Notes: a model not told the origin generated them from the letters alone. A stretch of DNA of 35,066 nt from DATMGU01 sp035555315 (GCA_035555315.1 DATMGU010000042.1:1-35066); one strand, 5' to 3'. Shown: positions 16,026 to 23,912, counted from the stretch's first letter. Numbers and translations: made by a program.

Positions 16026-17222
16026 ATGAAAGTCGCAGTCGTAAAAGAAACGCGCCTTCACGAAAAGCGAGTCGCGGCTAGTCCCGACACCGTGAAGCGA
16101 ATGATCGGTATGGGCTTGGATGTGGTGGTCGAAACCGGTGCCGGTGCCGGCTCCTCCTTCCCCGATGCCGCCTATGCCGCCGCCGGTGCCACCATCGCGC
16201 CCTCCGCGGCCGAGGCGGCGGCCGATGCGCAGGTCGTGCTCAAGGTGCAACGCCCGCAGACCAAAAAGGACGGCGGCGCCGACGAGCTCAAATATCTGAA
16301 GCCCGGCACCGTGCTGATCGGCATCCTGGCGGCCTTGCAGAACAAGGACGCCGTCGCCGCCTATGCCAAGGCCGGCCTGTCGGCCTTCGCCATGGAACTG
16401 ATCCCGCGCATCACCCGCGCGCAAAGCATGGACGTGCTGTCCTCGCAGTCGAACCTCGCCGGGTACAAGGCTGTGATCGACGCGGCCGAGGAATACGGTC
16501 ATGCCTTTCCGATGATGATGACGGCGGCCGGCACGGTGCCGCCCGCGCGCGTCACCATCATGGGCGCCGGTGTCGCCGGGTTGCAGGCGATCGCGACCGC
16601 CCGCCGCCTGGGCGCCATCGTTTCCGCCTTCGATGTGCGGCCGGTCGCCAAGGAACAGGTCGAGAGCCTGGGCGCCACCTTCATCTCGGTCGATAGCGAG
16701 GAAACCCGATCGGCCGAGACCAGCGGCGGCTACGCCAAGGAAATGAGCGAGGATTATCAGCGCCGCCAGCGCGAAAAGATCCATGAGGTCCTGAAAAAGC
16801 AGGACATCGTGATCTGCACGGCGCTGATCCCCGGCCGCCGGTCACCGATCCTGGTGACCAAGGAGATGATCGCCGACATGAAGCCGGGTTCGGTCATCGT
16901 CGATCTGGCGGTCGAGGCCGGCGGCAATGCCGAAGGGGCCGTGTTCGGCGAGACGGTGATCACCGCCAACGACGTGAAGATCGTCGGCCATGCCAATGTG
17001 CCGTCGCGGATCGCCGTCGATGCGAGCTCGCTCTATGCCAGGAACATCCTGAATTTCCTGACCCTGCTGGTCGATAAAGAGACCAAGGCGCTGAAAATCG
17101 ACACGTCCGATGAGATCGTCAAAGGCACGTTGCTAACCCAGGACGGCGCCGTCGTGCATCCGTCGCTGGCGCCGGCACCCGTGCCGCCGCCGGCCGCCGC
17201 CGCCGACAGCGCCGCTTCCTGA
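16026..17222 (+). CDS. pntAA: Proton-translocating NAD(P) transhydrogenase subunit alpha, part 1 (domain I)
   Basis: 398 residues. This is the soluble NAD(H)-binding subunit of the three-subunit transhydrogenase, which uses the proton gradient to pass hydride from NADH to NADP+. It starts MKVAVVKETRLHEKRVAASP, contains MDVLSSQSNLAGYKAVIDAA, and a Rossmann motif at VTIMGAGVAGLQAIATARRL. The C-terminus is an Ala/Pro-rich tail (APVPPPAAAA). The start at 16026 fits family N-termini; GGGGGAG lies 13 bases upstream, somewhat far, and an ATG at 16014 is the alternative. It leads a tight operon with pntAB (13 bases on) and pntB, as in Rhodospirillum. Confidence 0.95.
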   Translation: MKVAVVKETRLHEKRVAASPDTVKRMIGMGLDVVVETGAGAGSSFPDAAYAAAGATIAPSAAEAAADAQVVLKVQRPQTKKDGGADELKYLKPGTVLIGILAALQNKDAVAAYAKAGLSAFAMELIPRITRAQSMDVLSSQSNLAGYKAVIDAAEEYGHAFPMMMTAAGTVPPARVTIMGAGVAGLQAIATARRLGAIVSAFDVRPVAKEQVESLGATFISVDSEETRSAETSGGYAKEMSEDYQRRQREKIHEVLKKQDIVICTALIPGRRSPILVTKEMIADMKPGSVIVDLAVEAGGNAEGAVFGETVITANDVKIVGHANVPSRIAVDASSLYARNILNFLTLLVDKETKALKIDTSDEIVKGTLLTQDGAVVHPSLAPAPVPPPAAAADSAAS

Positions 17223-17235
17223 GGAGATACGCAAG

Positions 17236-17646
17236 ATGGATGGAACACCTCTGGCGCAGCGCGCCGGCGAACTCGCCACCGACGCCAAATCGCTCGCCGC
17301 CAATCTCGATGCCCTGAAACAGCAGCTTGCCGAGGCGACCCATGCCGCGGCGCATAGTGCCGGCGACGCCTTCACCTTTCACCTGACGGTCCTCGTCCTG
17401 GCCTGCTTCGTCGGCTATTACGTGGTGTGGCGCGTGACGCCGGCGCTGCATTCGCCGCTGATGAGCGTCACCAACGCCGTCTCCAGCGTGATCATTGTCG
17501 GCGCCTTGATCGCCGCCGGGCCGGCCGCGATCAGTTTTTCCAAGGTGATGGGGTTCATCGCGGTGATCCTCGCCTCGATCAACATCTTCGGCGGCTTCAT
17601 CGTCACCGAACGCATGCTGTCCATGTTCAAGAAGAAACCAAAGTAA
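17236..17646 (+). CDS. pntAB: NAD(P) transhydrogenase subunit alpha, part 2 (membrane domain II)
   Basis: 136 residues. An amphipathic N-terminal region of about 50 residues is followed by three hydrophobic helices (FHLTVLVLACFVGYYVVW; SSVIIVGALIAAGPAAISF; FIAVILASINIFGGFIV) and a basic end, the form of the split alpha-2 subunit. It provides part of the proton channel together with PntB. GAGGAG is 9 bases before the ATG. Another 13 bases separate it from pntB. Confidence 0.93.
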   Translation: MDGTPLAQRAGELATDAKSLAANLDALKQQLAEATHAAAHSAGDAFTFHLTVLVLACFVGYYVVWRVTPALHSPLMSVTNAVSSVIIVGALIAAGPAAISFSKVMGFIAVILASINIFGGFIVTERMLSMFKKKPK

Positions 17647-17659
17647 GGGAGCGCGCACT

Positions 17660-19054
17660 TTGAACGAGACCCTCTCCGCGCTGCTCTATCTGGTAGCCTC
17701 GATCTGCTTCATCATGGCCTTGCGCGGGTTGTCCTCGCCGGTCACCTCGCGCGCCGGCAATTTCTATGGCATCGCCGGCATGGTGATCGCCATCCTGACG
17801 ACGCTCGCCGGTCCGACCGTCGTCAGCTATTGGATGATCATCCTCGGCATCGTGATCGGCGGCTCGATCGGCGCCTATACCGCCCGCAAGATCGAGATGA
17901 CCGCCTTGCCGCAATTGGTCGCGGCCTTCCACAGCCTGGTCGGTCTGGCCGCGGTCTGCGTCGCCTTGTCGGCTTTCTATGCCCCGGACGCCTACGGCAT
18001 CGGCGAGGCCGGCAACATCCGCGCCGGCAGCCTGATCGAGATGGGCCTCGGCACCGCGATCGGCGCCATCACCTTCACCGGCTCGATCATCGCCTTCGCC
18101 AAGCTGCAAGGCTTGGTCTCGGGCAAGCCGCTGCAGTTCACCGGCCAGCATTACCTGAATGCCGGGCTGGGTATCTTGGTGTTCGTGCTGTTGGGCTTCC
18201 TGATCGCGTCACAGTCGACGGCGCTGTTCTGGCTGCTGATCGTGGTGTCGCTGGCGCTCGGCCTGTTGTTGATCCTGCCGATCGGCGGCGCCGATATGCC
18301 GGTCGTCATCTCGATGCTGAACTCCTATTCCGGATGGGCCGCCTGCGGTATCGGCTTCACCCTGGAGAACAGCCTGCTGATCATCACCGGCGCGCTGGTC
18401 GGTTCGTCCGGCGCCATCCTCAGCTACATCATGTGCAAGGGGATGAACCGGTCGATCTTCAACGTCATCCTGGGGGGCTTCGGCACCGAAAGCGGTGTCG
18501 CGGCGACCGGCGGCGGTTCGGGCGACAAGGTCGTCAAATCCGGCAGCGCGGAGGACGCGGCGTTCATCATGAAGAACGCGTCCAGCGTCATCATCGTCCC
18601 CGGCTATGGCATGGCCGTGGCCCAGGCGCAGCACGCGCTGCGCGAGATGGCCGACGTGCTGAAGCGCGAGGGTGTGACCGTGCGCTACGCCATCCACCCG
18701 GTGGCGGGCCGCATGCCCGGCCATATGAACGTGCTGCTGGCCGAGGCGAATGTGCCTTATGACGAAGTGCTGGAACTGGACGAGATCAACCGCGATTTCG
18801 CCTCGACCGACGTCGCCTTCGTGATCGGCGCCAACGACGTCACCAACCCCGCCGCGAAGACCGATCCGGCCTCGCCGATCTATGGCATGCCGATCCTCGA
18901 TGTCGAGCGGGCCAAGACCGTGCTGTTCATCAAGCGGTCGATGGCATCGGGCTATGCCGGTGTCGATAACGAGCTGTTCTTCCGCGACAACACGATGATG
19001 CTGTTCGACGACGCCAAGAAGATGTGCGAGCACATCGTCAAGGCACTGGAGTAG
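17660..19054 (+). CDS. pntB: NAD(P) transhydrogenase subunit beta
   Basis: 464 residues: an N-terminal membrane part with about eight or nine helices (domain II) and a C-terminal NADP(H)-binding domain III from about residue 290. Domain III shows IVPGYGMAVAQAQHALREM, the GxGxxA/V-type dinucleotide motif, then YAIHPVAGRMPGHMNVLLAE, DEINRDFASTDVAFVIGAND and the C-terminal KRSMASGYAGVDNELFF, all standard. It starts at TTG 17660, with GGGAG 8 bases before. Together with the two alpha parts it completes the pump that supplies NADPH. Confidence 0.95.
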   Translation: MNETLSALLYLVASICFIMALRGLSSPVTSRAGNFYGIAGMVIAILTTLAGPTVVSYWMIILGIVIGGSIGAYTARKIEMTALPQLVAAFHSLVGLAAVCVALSAFYAPDAYGIGEAGNIRAGSLIEMGLGTAIGAITFTGSIIAFAKLQGLVSGKPLQFTGQHYLNAGLGILVFVLLGFLIASQSTALFWLLIVVSLALGLLLILPIGGADMPVVISMLNSYSGWAACGIGFTLENSLLIITGALVGSSGAILSYIMCKGMNRSIFNVILGGFGTESGVAATGGGSGDKVVKSGSAEDAAFIMKNASSVIIVPGYGMAVAQAQHALREMADVLKREGVTVRYAIHPVAGRMPGHMNVLLAEANVPYDEVLELDEINRDFASTDVAFVIGANDVTNPAAKTDPASPIYGMPILDVERAKTVLFIKRSMASGYAGVDNELFFRDNTMMLFDDAKKMCEHIVKALE

Positions 19055-19062
19055 GGCGAACC

Positions 19063-19118
19063 CGGCCGCCGCGCAGCCCTGATCAGTGGTCTGGATCAGA
19101 GGCAGGGCGCGGCGGCCG
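19063..19118 (+). terminator. Very strong hairpin after pntB
   Basis: CGGCCGCCGCGC (19063-19074) pairs perfectly with GCGCGGCGGCCG (19107-19118), and inside CTGATC (19079-19084) pairs with GATCAG (19094-19099) around a 9-base loop. It begins 9 bases after the pntB stop. No U-run follows, so it may protect the 3' end or act with Rho rather than terminate by itself. Confidence 0.55.
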
Positions 19119-19212
19119 TCCGGTTGCTTTCCGGGACGCGAGCCGGAACAAGCGAAAGCCAGGCGGCGGGTGCCTCGGCACCCATGCCGGGGCGTGTGAC
19201 CTCGCCCCTCTC

Positions 19213-19238
19213 CCATGCCGTGACGGCATGGTTTGACA
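19213..19238 (+). promoter_or_regulatory. 19-bp palindrome next to a TTGACA box, candidate dctA operator/promoter
   Basis: CCATGCCGT-G-ACGGCATGG (19213-19231) is a palindrome with perfect 9-base arms about a single central base. TTGACA follows at 19233-19238. The best -10 at 17 bases (TGCTTT) is poor. The position, about 100 bases before dctA and after the pntB hairpin, fits a dimeric regulator acting on the transporter gene. The palindrome is seen directly; its role is inferred. Confidence 0.45.
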
Positions 19239-19269
19239 TCGCCCGATTGATTTGGTGCTTTTCGGCACG

Positions 19270-19332
19270 CTCTGCTTTCATCCCCCGATAAACAACGACC
19301 GCGTCAAGCGGTCGTCGGTGGGGGAAACAGAG
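19270..19332 (+). promoter_or_regulatory. Leader hairpin that could mask the dctA ribosome-binding site
   Basis: The inner stem ACGACCGC/GCGGTCGT (19295-19302 with 19308-19315) has a GTCAA loop. After an internal loop CCCCC (19282-19286) pairs with GGGGG (19320-19324), then TTT with AAA, and CTCTG (19270-19274) with CAGAG (19328-19332). The GGGGGAAA and AGAG stretches, the only ribosome-binding candidates for the ATG at 19337, are therefore paired. No U-run follows, so it is not a normal terminator. Confidence 0.45.
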
Positions 19333-19336
19333 CGTC

Positions 19337-20644
19337 ATGGCGATTTTTCGGCAACTCTACATCCAGGTGCTCATCGCCCTCGGGCTTGCGATCATCGTCG
19401 GCATCGCCGCCCCGGCGACGGCCGTCGAGATGAAGCCGCTGGGCGATGCCTTCATCTCGTTGCTGCGCATGCTGCTCGGGCCGATCATCTTCTGCTCGGT
19501 CGTGCTCGGCCTCACGCATGTGCGCGACATGCGCCAACTGGGCCGGCTCGCGGCCAAGTCGCTGATCTATTTCGAAGTCATGACGACCGTGGGCATGGCC
19601 ATCGGCTTCGTGGCGGTCAATGTGGTGCAGCCGGGCGACGGCCTGCATGCGACCAATCTGGCCATGGACGAGGGCGTGTCGAAGATTTCCGGCGCGGCGA
19701 GCCACTTCACCGCCGTGAGTTTCTTTCTCAGCATCATCCCGCTGACCATCGTCGATGCCTTCGCCAAGGGCGAGATCCTGCAGGTGCTGTTCGTCTCGAT
19801 CCTGACCGGGGCGGCGCTCAGCATCGGCGTTTCGCGGGACTCGATCATCCTGAAGGCGATCGACGAAGGGCAAACCATCCTGTTCCGCATCCTGGGCTTC
19901 GTCATGCGCGTGGCGCCGATCGGCGCTTTCGGGGCGATGGCCGCCGCCGTGGGGGCCAATGGCAGCGTCACGTTGGTGTACCTGGCGAAGGTCGTCATCC
20001 TCTATTACGCGGTCTCGATTTTCTTCGTGCTGGTCGTGCTTGGGGCGGTGACGGCCGTGGCGCGGCTCTCGATCCTGAAGTTGCTCCGGCTGATCCGGGA
20101 GGAATTGCTGCTGGTTCTCGGCACCGCGTCCGGCGAGGTGGCCTTGCCGCGCCTGATGCTGAAGCTGGAACAGGCCGGTTGCGATCGGGCGATCGTCGGC
20201 TTTGTCCTTCCCGCCGGCTACAGCTTCAACCTCGACGGCACGGCGATTTACATGGCGATCGCCGTGGGCTTCATCGCCCAGGCGACCGACACGCCGTTCT
20301 CGCTCGGCCAGCAAATCGGCGTGCTGGCTATCATGCTGCTGACCTCGAAGGGCGGCACGACCGTCGCCGGCGGGGCGTTCATCAAACTCGCGGCGACGTT
20401 GCAGACGGTGCGTGCCCTGCCGCTGAACGGTCTCGGGCTGCTGTTCGGCATCGACCGGTTGATGGCGACCTGCACGGCCTTGACCAATGTCGTCGGCAAT
20501 ACGGTCGCGACCTTCGTGATCGCCAAATGGGAGAACGCCTACGATCCGGCGAAGCTGGACGCCTATCTCAAGCAACCCCCGGTGCTGGAACAATCCCCCC
20601 TCAAGGACCTGCACGCGCCGGTGCATGCGGTACGCAGCGAGTGA
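19337..20644 (+). CDS. dctA: Dicarboxylate/cation symporter (DctA-like, DAACS family)
   Basis: 435 residues, about eight membrane helices plus two re-entrant loops, the usual DctA/GltP size. Motifs include the N-terminal LRMLLGPIIFCSVVLGL, the helix 7 segment NLDGTAIYMAIAVGFIAQA (the NMDGT-type substrate and cation site) and LLTSKGGTTVAGGAFI, plus DRLMATCTALTNVVGNTVAT near the end. It should import C4-dicarboxylates or related anions with protons or sodium. It is monocistronic: preceded by a palindrome and a leader hairpin and followed by the convergent LysR gene 17 bases on. The true substrate may be a product or substrate of the adjoining catabolic cluster. Confidence 0.85.
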   Translation: MAIFRQLYIQVLIALGLAIIVGIAAPATAVEMKPLGDAFISLLRMLLGPIIFCSVVLGLTHVRDMRQLGRLAAKSLIYFEVMTTVGMAIGFVAVNVVQPGDGLHATNLAMDEGVSKISGAASHFTAVSFFLSIIPLTIVDAFAKGEILQVLFVSILTGAALSIGVSRDSIILKAIDEGQTILFRILGFVMRVAPIGAFGAMAAAVGANGSVTLVYLAKVVILYYAVSIFFVLVVLGAVTAVARLSILKLLRLIREELLLVLGTASGEVALPRLMLKLEQAGCDRAIVGFVLPAGYSFNLDGTAIYMAIAVGFIAQATDTPFSLGQQIGVLAIMLLTSKGGTTVAGGAFIKLAATLQTVRALPLNGLGLLFGIDRLMATCTALTNVVGNTVATFVIAKWENAYDPAKLDAYLKQPPVLEQSPLKDLHAPVHAVRSE

Positions 20645-20661
20645 CGGCGCGCGTCGCGATC

Positions 20662-21606
20662 CTATCGGCTGGGCGGTTCGACGATGCGGGCACCGGCCCA
20701 GGCGCCCGTTGCCACGCACCGTGTGATGACCTCCCGCACCAGCCGCAAAAGTTCGCTCGCCAGCCAGGTCGGTTTCGCCTCGCGCGGCATGGCGATCGCG
20801 ACCGTCGACATCAGGGGTGGGCGATCGATCGGGCGGGCGACCAACTCGCCCCGGGCAATGTCGGCCGCGACCGCGGCATAGACCAGGATGGTCGAGCCGA
20901 GGCCACGCTTCACCATCGCCTTGGTCAACGAGACGCTGTCCACCTCCAGCACGATCTTCAGCCGCGTGGCATGCTGGATCGCGGCTTGCTCGACCAGGCG
21001 GCGGTTGCTGTGCGGCAGGCTTGGCAGGATCAGCGGCAGCTCGGCCAGATCGCGAAAGCGGATCGGCTCTTGCGGGGCCGTGGCGCCGTCGCCGGGTGGC
21101 CCGACCACGACCATGCGCTCATGCAGGATCGGCGTGATCTCGATGCCGTCGAGCGGGGGCGGGTTGTAGAGCACGGCGACGTCCAGGCGGCGGTCGAGCA
21201 GCCATTCCTCCAGCGACGAGCTGATGCCTTCGCGCACATGCACGGACGCCTGCGGCCAGCGCGCCCGCAAGGTCTCGACGATCTCGGGCGCGATCAGCAG
21301 GCCCGCCGCGGGCGGCACGCCCAGCACGACATGGCCGGCAAAGCTCTGCTCCGGATCCCGGACCTGGCCGGAAATCTGGCCGACCAGCCGCAGCACGGCG
21401 TCGGCATGCTCCAGCAAGGTGGTGCCCGCGCGCGTCAGGCGAACACCGCGCCCGTGACGGGTCAGCAGCGCCACGCCGAGTTCGTCTTCGAGCTTCCGCA
21501 CCTGCCGACTGAGCGCCGACTGCGCGACGTTCAGCTCGGCCGCCGCCCGGCTGACGCTGCCGGCCCGCGCGATATGGACGAAGTAACGGAGTTCACGGAT
21601 GTCGAT
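20662..21606 (-). CDS. LysR-family transcriptional regulator, probable ATC start
   Basis: About 314 residues. The N-terminal helix-turn-helix is clear: DIRELRYFVHIARAGSVSRA then AAELNVAQSALSRQVRKLED, followed by a typical effector-binding domain to the end. It should control the divergent catabolic operon and perhaps dctA. The family normally begins (M)DLRQLRYF, which here corresponds to an ATC codon at 21606, preceded by GGGAG at 7 bases. No ATG, GTG or TTG exists in frame between there and an ATG at 21729. That ATG would add 41 unrelated residues and overlap the divergent hydrolase gene by 81 bases. I favour the ATC start but cannot prove it. Confidence 0.85.
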   Translation of the reverse strand: MDIRELRYFVHIARAGSVSRAAAELNVAQSALSRQVRKLEDELGVALLTRHGRGVRLTRAGTTLLEHADAVLRLVGQISGQVRDPEQSFAGHVVLGVPPAAGLLIAPEIVETLRARWPQASVHVREGISSSLEEWLLDRRLDVAVLYNPPPLDGIEITPILHERMVVVGPPGDGATAPQEPIRFRDLAELPLILPSLPHSNRRLVEQAAIQHATRLKIVLEVDSVSLTKAMVKRGLGSTILVYAAVAADIARGELVARPIDRPPLMSTVAIAMPREAKPTWLASELLRLVREVITRCVATGAWAGARIVEPPSR

Positions 21607-21648
21607 TGAAGGTCTCCCAGACGTGGTGATCTCGACCGAGGTCGCCCG

Positions 21649-22455
21649 ATGACTTGGGCACGTCTCGACGACGTCACGATCCGTTACGAGGTATCGGGCG
21701 GCGGAACAAAGGATATCGTGCTGCTGCATGAATTGGGCGGCAGCCTGGAGAGCTTCGACGGTGTCGTCGGGGCGCTCGACGGCGCCTTCCGCATTCTGCG
21801 TTACGACCAGCGCGGCGCCGGATTGTCAGAGAAGCCCCGGCGCGCCTTCACCCAGGCCGATCACGTCGCCGATTTGAGCCAGCTTATGGCCGCCGCCGGA
21901 TTCGCGCCGCCTTATCGCTTCGCCGGTGTCGCCGCCGGGGCCGCCATCGCGGTGGGGTTCGCGCTCGACCATCCGGCGGCGGTCGACGGCCTGGCGCTCT
22001 GCGCCCCGGCGCTGACCGTGGCGCCGGACCGGAACCACTATCTGACCGAACGCTCGATGGCGGCCATGCGCGATGGCATGGCCGCCATCGTCGATGCGAC
22101 GCTCGACCGGTCCTATCCCGAGATCGTCCGCCGCGATCGGGCTATCTTCGACGCCTATCGCGGACGGTTTCTCGCCAACGATCCGGTGGGATACGCCCAT
22201 GCCAATCTGGCGCTGGCCGGCAGCGACCTGGAGGATCGGCTGGGCGACCTGCGCATGCCATGCCTGGTCGTGGCCGGCCTGCACGATCTGCTGCGCCCGC
22301 CATCCGCCGTCGAGCCGCTCGCGCGCCGTATCGCGGATGCGGACTATGCCGTCATCGACAGCGGTCACCTCATGCCGGTCCAGGCGCCGCACGAATTGGC
22401 GGCGAGACTCCATGCATTCTTCGCCCGCCCACAGGCTGTATCGGGCGCATCCTGA
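21649..22455 (+). CDS. Alpha/beta hydrolase lacking the nucleophile serine (PcaD-like)
   Basis: 268 residues with the alpha/beta-hydrolase plan and similarity to 3-oxoadipate enol-lactonase: IVLLHELGGSLESFDGVV, LRYDQRGAGLSEKP, then the elbow FAGVAAGAAIAVGF, and later GLHDLLRPP and DSGHLMPVQAP. Asp213 and His240 of a triad are present, but the nucleophile elbow reads G93-V-A-A-G97, with Ala95 where Ser is expected. It may be a pseudoenzyme or catalyse a non-hydrolytic step. GAGG lies 7 bases before the ATG. It leads a six-gene run ending at 26231 and starts only 42 bases from the proposed regulator start, so its promoter must overlap the regulator gene. Confidence 0.85.
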   Translation: MTWARLDDVTIRYEVSGGGTKDIVLLHELGGSLESFDGVVGALDGAFRILRYDQRGAGLSEKPRRAFTQADHVADLSQLMAAAGFAPPYRFAGVAAGAAIAVGFALDHPAAVDGLALCAPALTVAPDRNHYLTERSMAAMRDGMAAIVDATLDRSYPEIVRRDRAIFDAYRGRFLANDPVGYAHANLALAGSDLEDRLGDLRMPCLVVAGLHDLLRPPSAVEPLARRIADADYAVIDSGHLMPVQAPHELAARLHAFFARPQAVSGAS

Positions 22456-22474
22456 TCACAAGAAGGCCAAAGCC

Positions 22475-23086
22475 ATGACGTCGAAAGGACTGTTGCTCGT
22501 CACGATGGAGCCGCCCGCCGGGTTCGAGGACGAGTTCAACGACTGGTACGACACCGAGCATTTCCCCCAGCGCCGCGCGCTGCCGGGCTTCGAAACGGCG
22601 ACACGCTGGGTCTGCCTCACCGGCTGGCCGCGCTGGCTCGCCCTCTACGATCTGGTGTCGATCGCGGCTGTGGAGACACCCGAATATAAGGCCGTCTCGG
22701 GATCGAATTCGACTCCGTGGAGCCGGCGCATTCTGCCGCGCACGGTCGGGCGGGAACGTATCGTGGCCGAACAAATGGCGCCGGGTCAGGCATTGAGGGG
22801 AGTGCCGGATGCGATCTGCCATCTGCTGCTGGCGCGCTATCCCGTGAGCGGCGCCACCGATGTCGCGGGTGTCGTAAGCCATCTCGGCAAGGCGAAGGAC
22901 GCGCTGGACGGCCTGTCGCAGCTCCGGGTCTTCCGCGGCGCCACGCCGATCGGCGGCGCCGAGGTGTGGGCGATCGCGGAATTCGCGCGGCCCGTCACAA
23001 CCGAGACGCTGGGGGGCAGGCTGGGTGTGGTCGCCGGCATCGGCGCGCGCCAGTTCAATCTCTATGCCCCCTATCGGCGTGGCTGA
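22475..23086 (+). CDS. Tandem dimeric alpha-beta-barrel (EthD-like) protein
   Basis: 203 residues that read as two ferredoxin-like halves. The first (LLLVTMEPPAGFEDEFNDWY then DTEHFPQRRALPGFETATRW) has the WYDTEHFPxR segment typical of EthD and related families. The second begins near ICHLLLARYPVSGATDVAGV and ends with AEVWAIAEFARP. Members are small cofactor-free enzymes or accessory proteins of aromatic and ether breakdown; the exact reaction cannot be told. It starts 19 bases after the hydrolase gene and precedes a second hydrolase, so it belongs to the operon. An earlier in-frame ATG lies inside the hydrolase gene and is not used. Confidence 0.7.
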   Translation: MTSKGLLLVTMEPPAGFEDEFNDWYDTEHFPQRRALPGFETATRWVCLTGWPRWLALYDLVSIAAVETPEYKAVSGSNSTPWSRRILPRTVGRERIVAEQMAPGQALRGVPDAICHLLLARYPVSGATDVAGVVSHLGKAKDALDGLSQLRVFRGATPIGGAEVWAIAEFARPVTTETLGGRLGVVAGIGARQFNLYAPYRRG

Positions 23087-23108
23087 CATCCAACAGGCGG
23101 ATAAGCTC

Positions 23109-23912
23109 ATGACGACTGCTGCTCAGGATCGGGTGATCGCGGTAAATGGTCTTACCTTCCGCTGTCGGGTCGACGGCACCGAAGGCGCGCCCTGGCTGGT
23201 TTTCAGCAACTCGATGATGACCGATCTGACGCTCTGGGACGCCCAGGTCGCGGCGTTGGGGGATCGGTTTCGCATCCTGCGCTATGACCAGCGCGGGCAT
23301 GGCGGGACCAGCGTGTCGCCCGGGGATTGCACCTTCGATCAGCTGGTCGAGGATGCGGTGGCTCTGTTCGACGTCTTCGGCATCGGTCGGGCGCATGTCG
23401 TCGGCGTCTCGATGGGGGCCGCCACCGCCTTGCGTCTGGCCGCGCGTTTTTCGGATCGGATCCAAAGCGTCGTGATGGCCGACGGCCAAGCCGCGACGCC
23501 ACCGACCGGTGCGCAGGCCTGGGCGGAGCGTATCGACCTCGCCCGGCGGGAGGGTATGGCGGCCCTGGTCGAGCCGACGATCGCCCGCTGGTTCCGCCCC
23601 GCCTTCATCGCGTCTGGCAGCCCGGTGCTTGACGATGTGCGGCGCATGATCCGTGGCACGCCGATCGATGGTTTCGCCCGCTGCGCCCGGGCGCTGCAGG
23701 CCTACGATTTTCGCGACGACCTCGGCAAACTTCGTTGTCCGACGCTGTTGTTGGTCGGGGCGGCCGATGGCGCGTTGCCGGCGACGATGCGCGACATGGC
23801 GTGTTCGGTGACGGGTGCGCTGTTCGTCGAAATCGACGAGGCCGGCCATCTGCCGAACGTCGAACAGCCCGAACGTTTCAACGCGGCGCTTACGGCCTTT
23901 CTTAATCCGTAG
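23109..23912 (+). CDS. Alpha/beta hydrolase, 3-oxoadipate enol-lactonase-like
   Basis: 267 residues. FSNSMMTDLTLWDAQVAAL and RILRYDQRGHGGTSVSPG are typical of PcaD-type lactonases. The elbow HVVGVSMGAATALRLA gives nucleophile Ser101, with Asp220 (GAADGALP) and His247 (EAGHLPNVEQP) completing the triad. In the beta-ketoadipate pathway PcaD opens the enol-lactone to 3-oxoadipate; here a different lactone is equally possible, since the rest of that pathway is missing. It is the intact counterpart of the serine-less hydrolase two genes upstream. The start is ATG 23109, 22 bases after the previous gene. Confidence 0.85.
   Translation: MTTAAQDRVIAVNGLTFRCRVDGTEGAPWLVFSNSMMTDLTLWDAQVAALGDRFRILRYDQRGHGGTSVSPGDCTFDQLVEDAVALFDVFGIGRAHVVGVSMGAATALRLAARFSDRIQSVVMADGQAATPPTGAQAWAERIDLARREGMAALVEPTIARWFRPAFIASGSPVLDDVRRMIRGTPIDGFARCARALQAYDFRDDLGKLRCPTLLLVGAADGALPATMRDMACSVTGALFVEIDEAGHLPNVEQPERFNAALTAFLNP

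Noticed and set aside
19233..19275. Sigma-54 promoter for dctA
   Set aside because: I looked for GG-N10-GC because dctA is classically sigma-54 dependent. The closest stretch (GGCACGCTCTGC) has 8 bases between GG and GC, and others end in CA.
19252..21609. 785-codon open frame on the plus strand
   Set aside because: It runs out of frame through dctA and then antisense through the LysR gene. Both have strong family motifs, and the long frame is a product of high GC.
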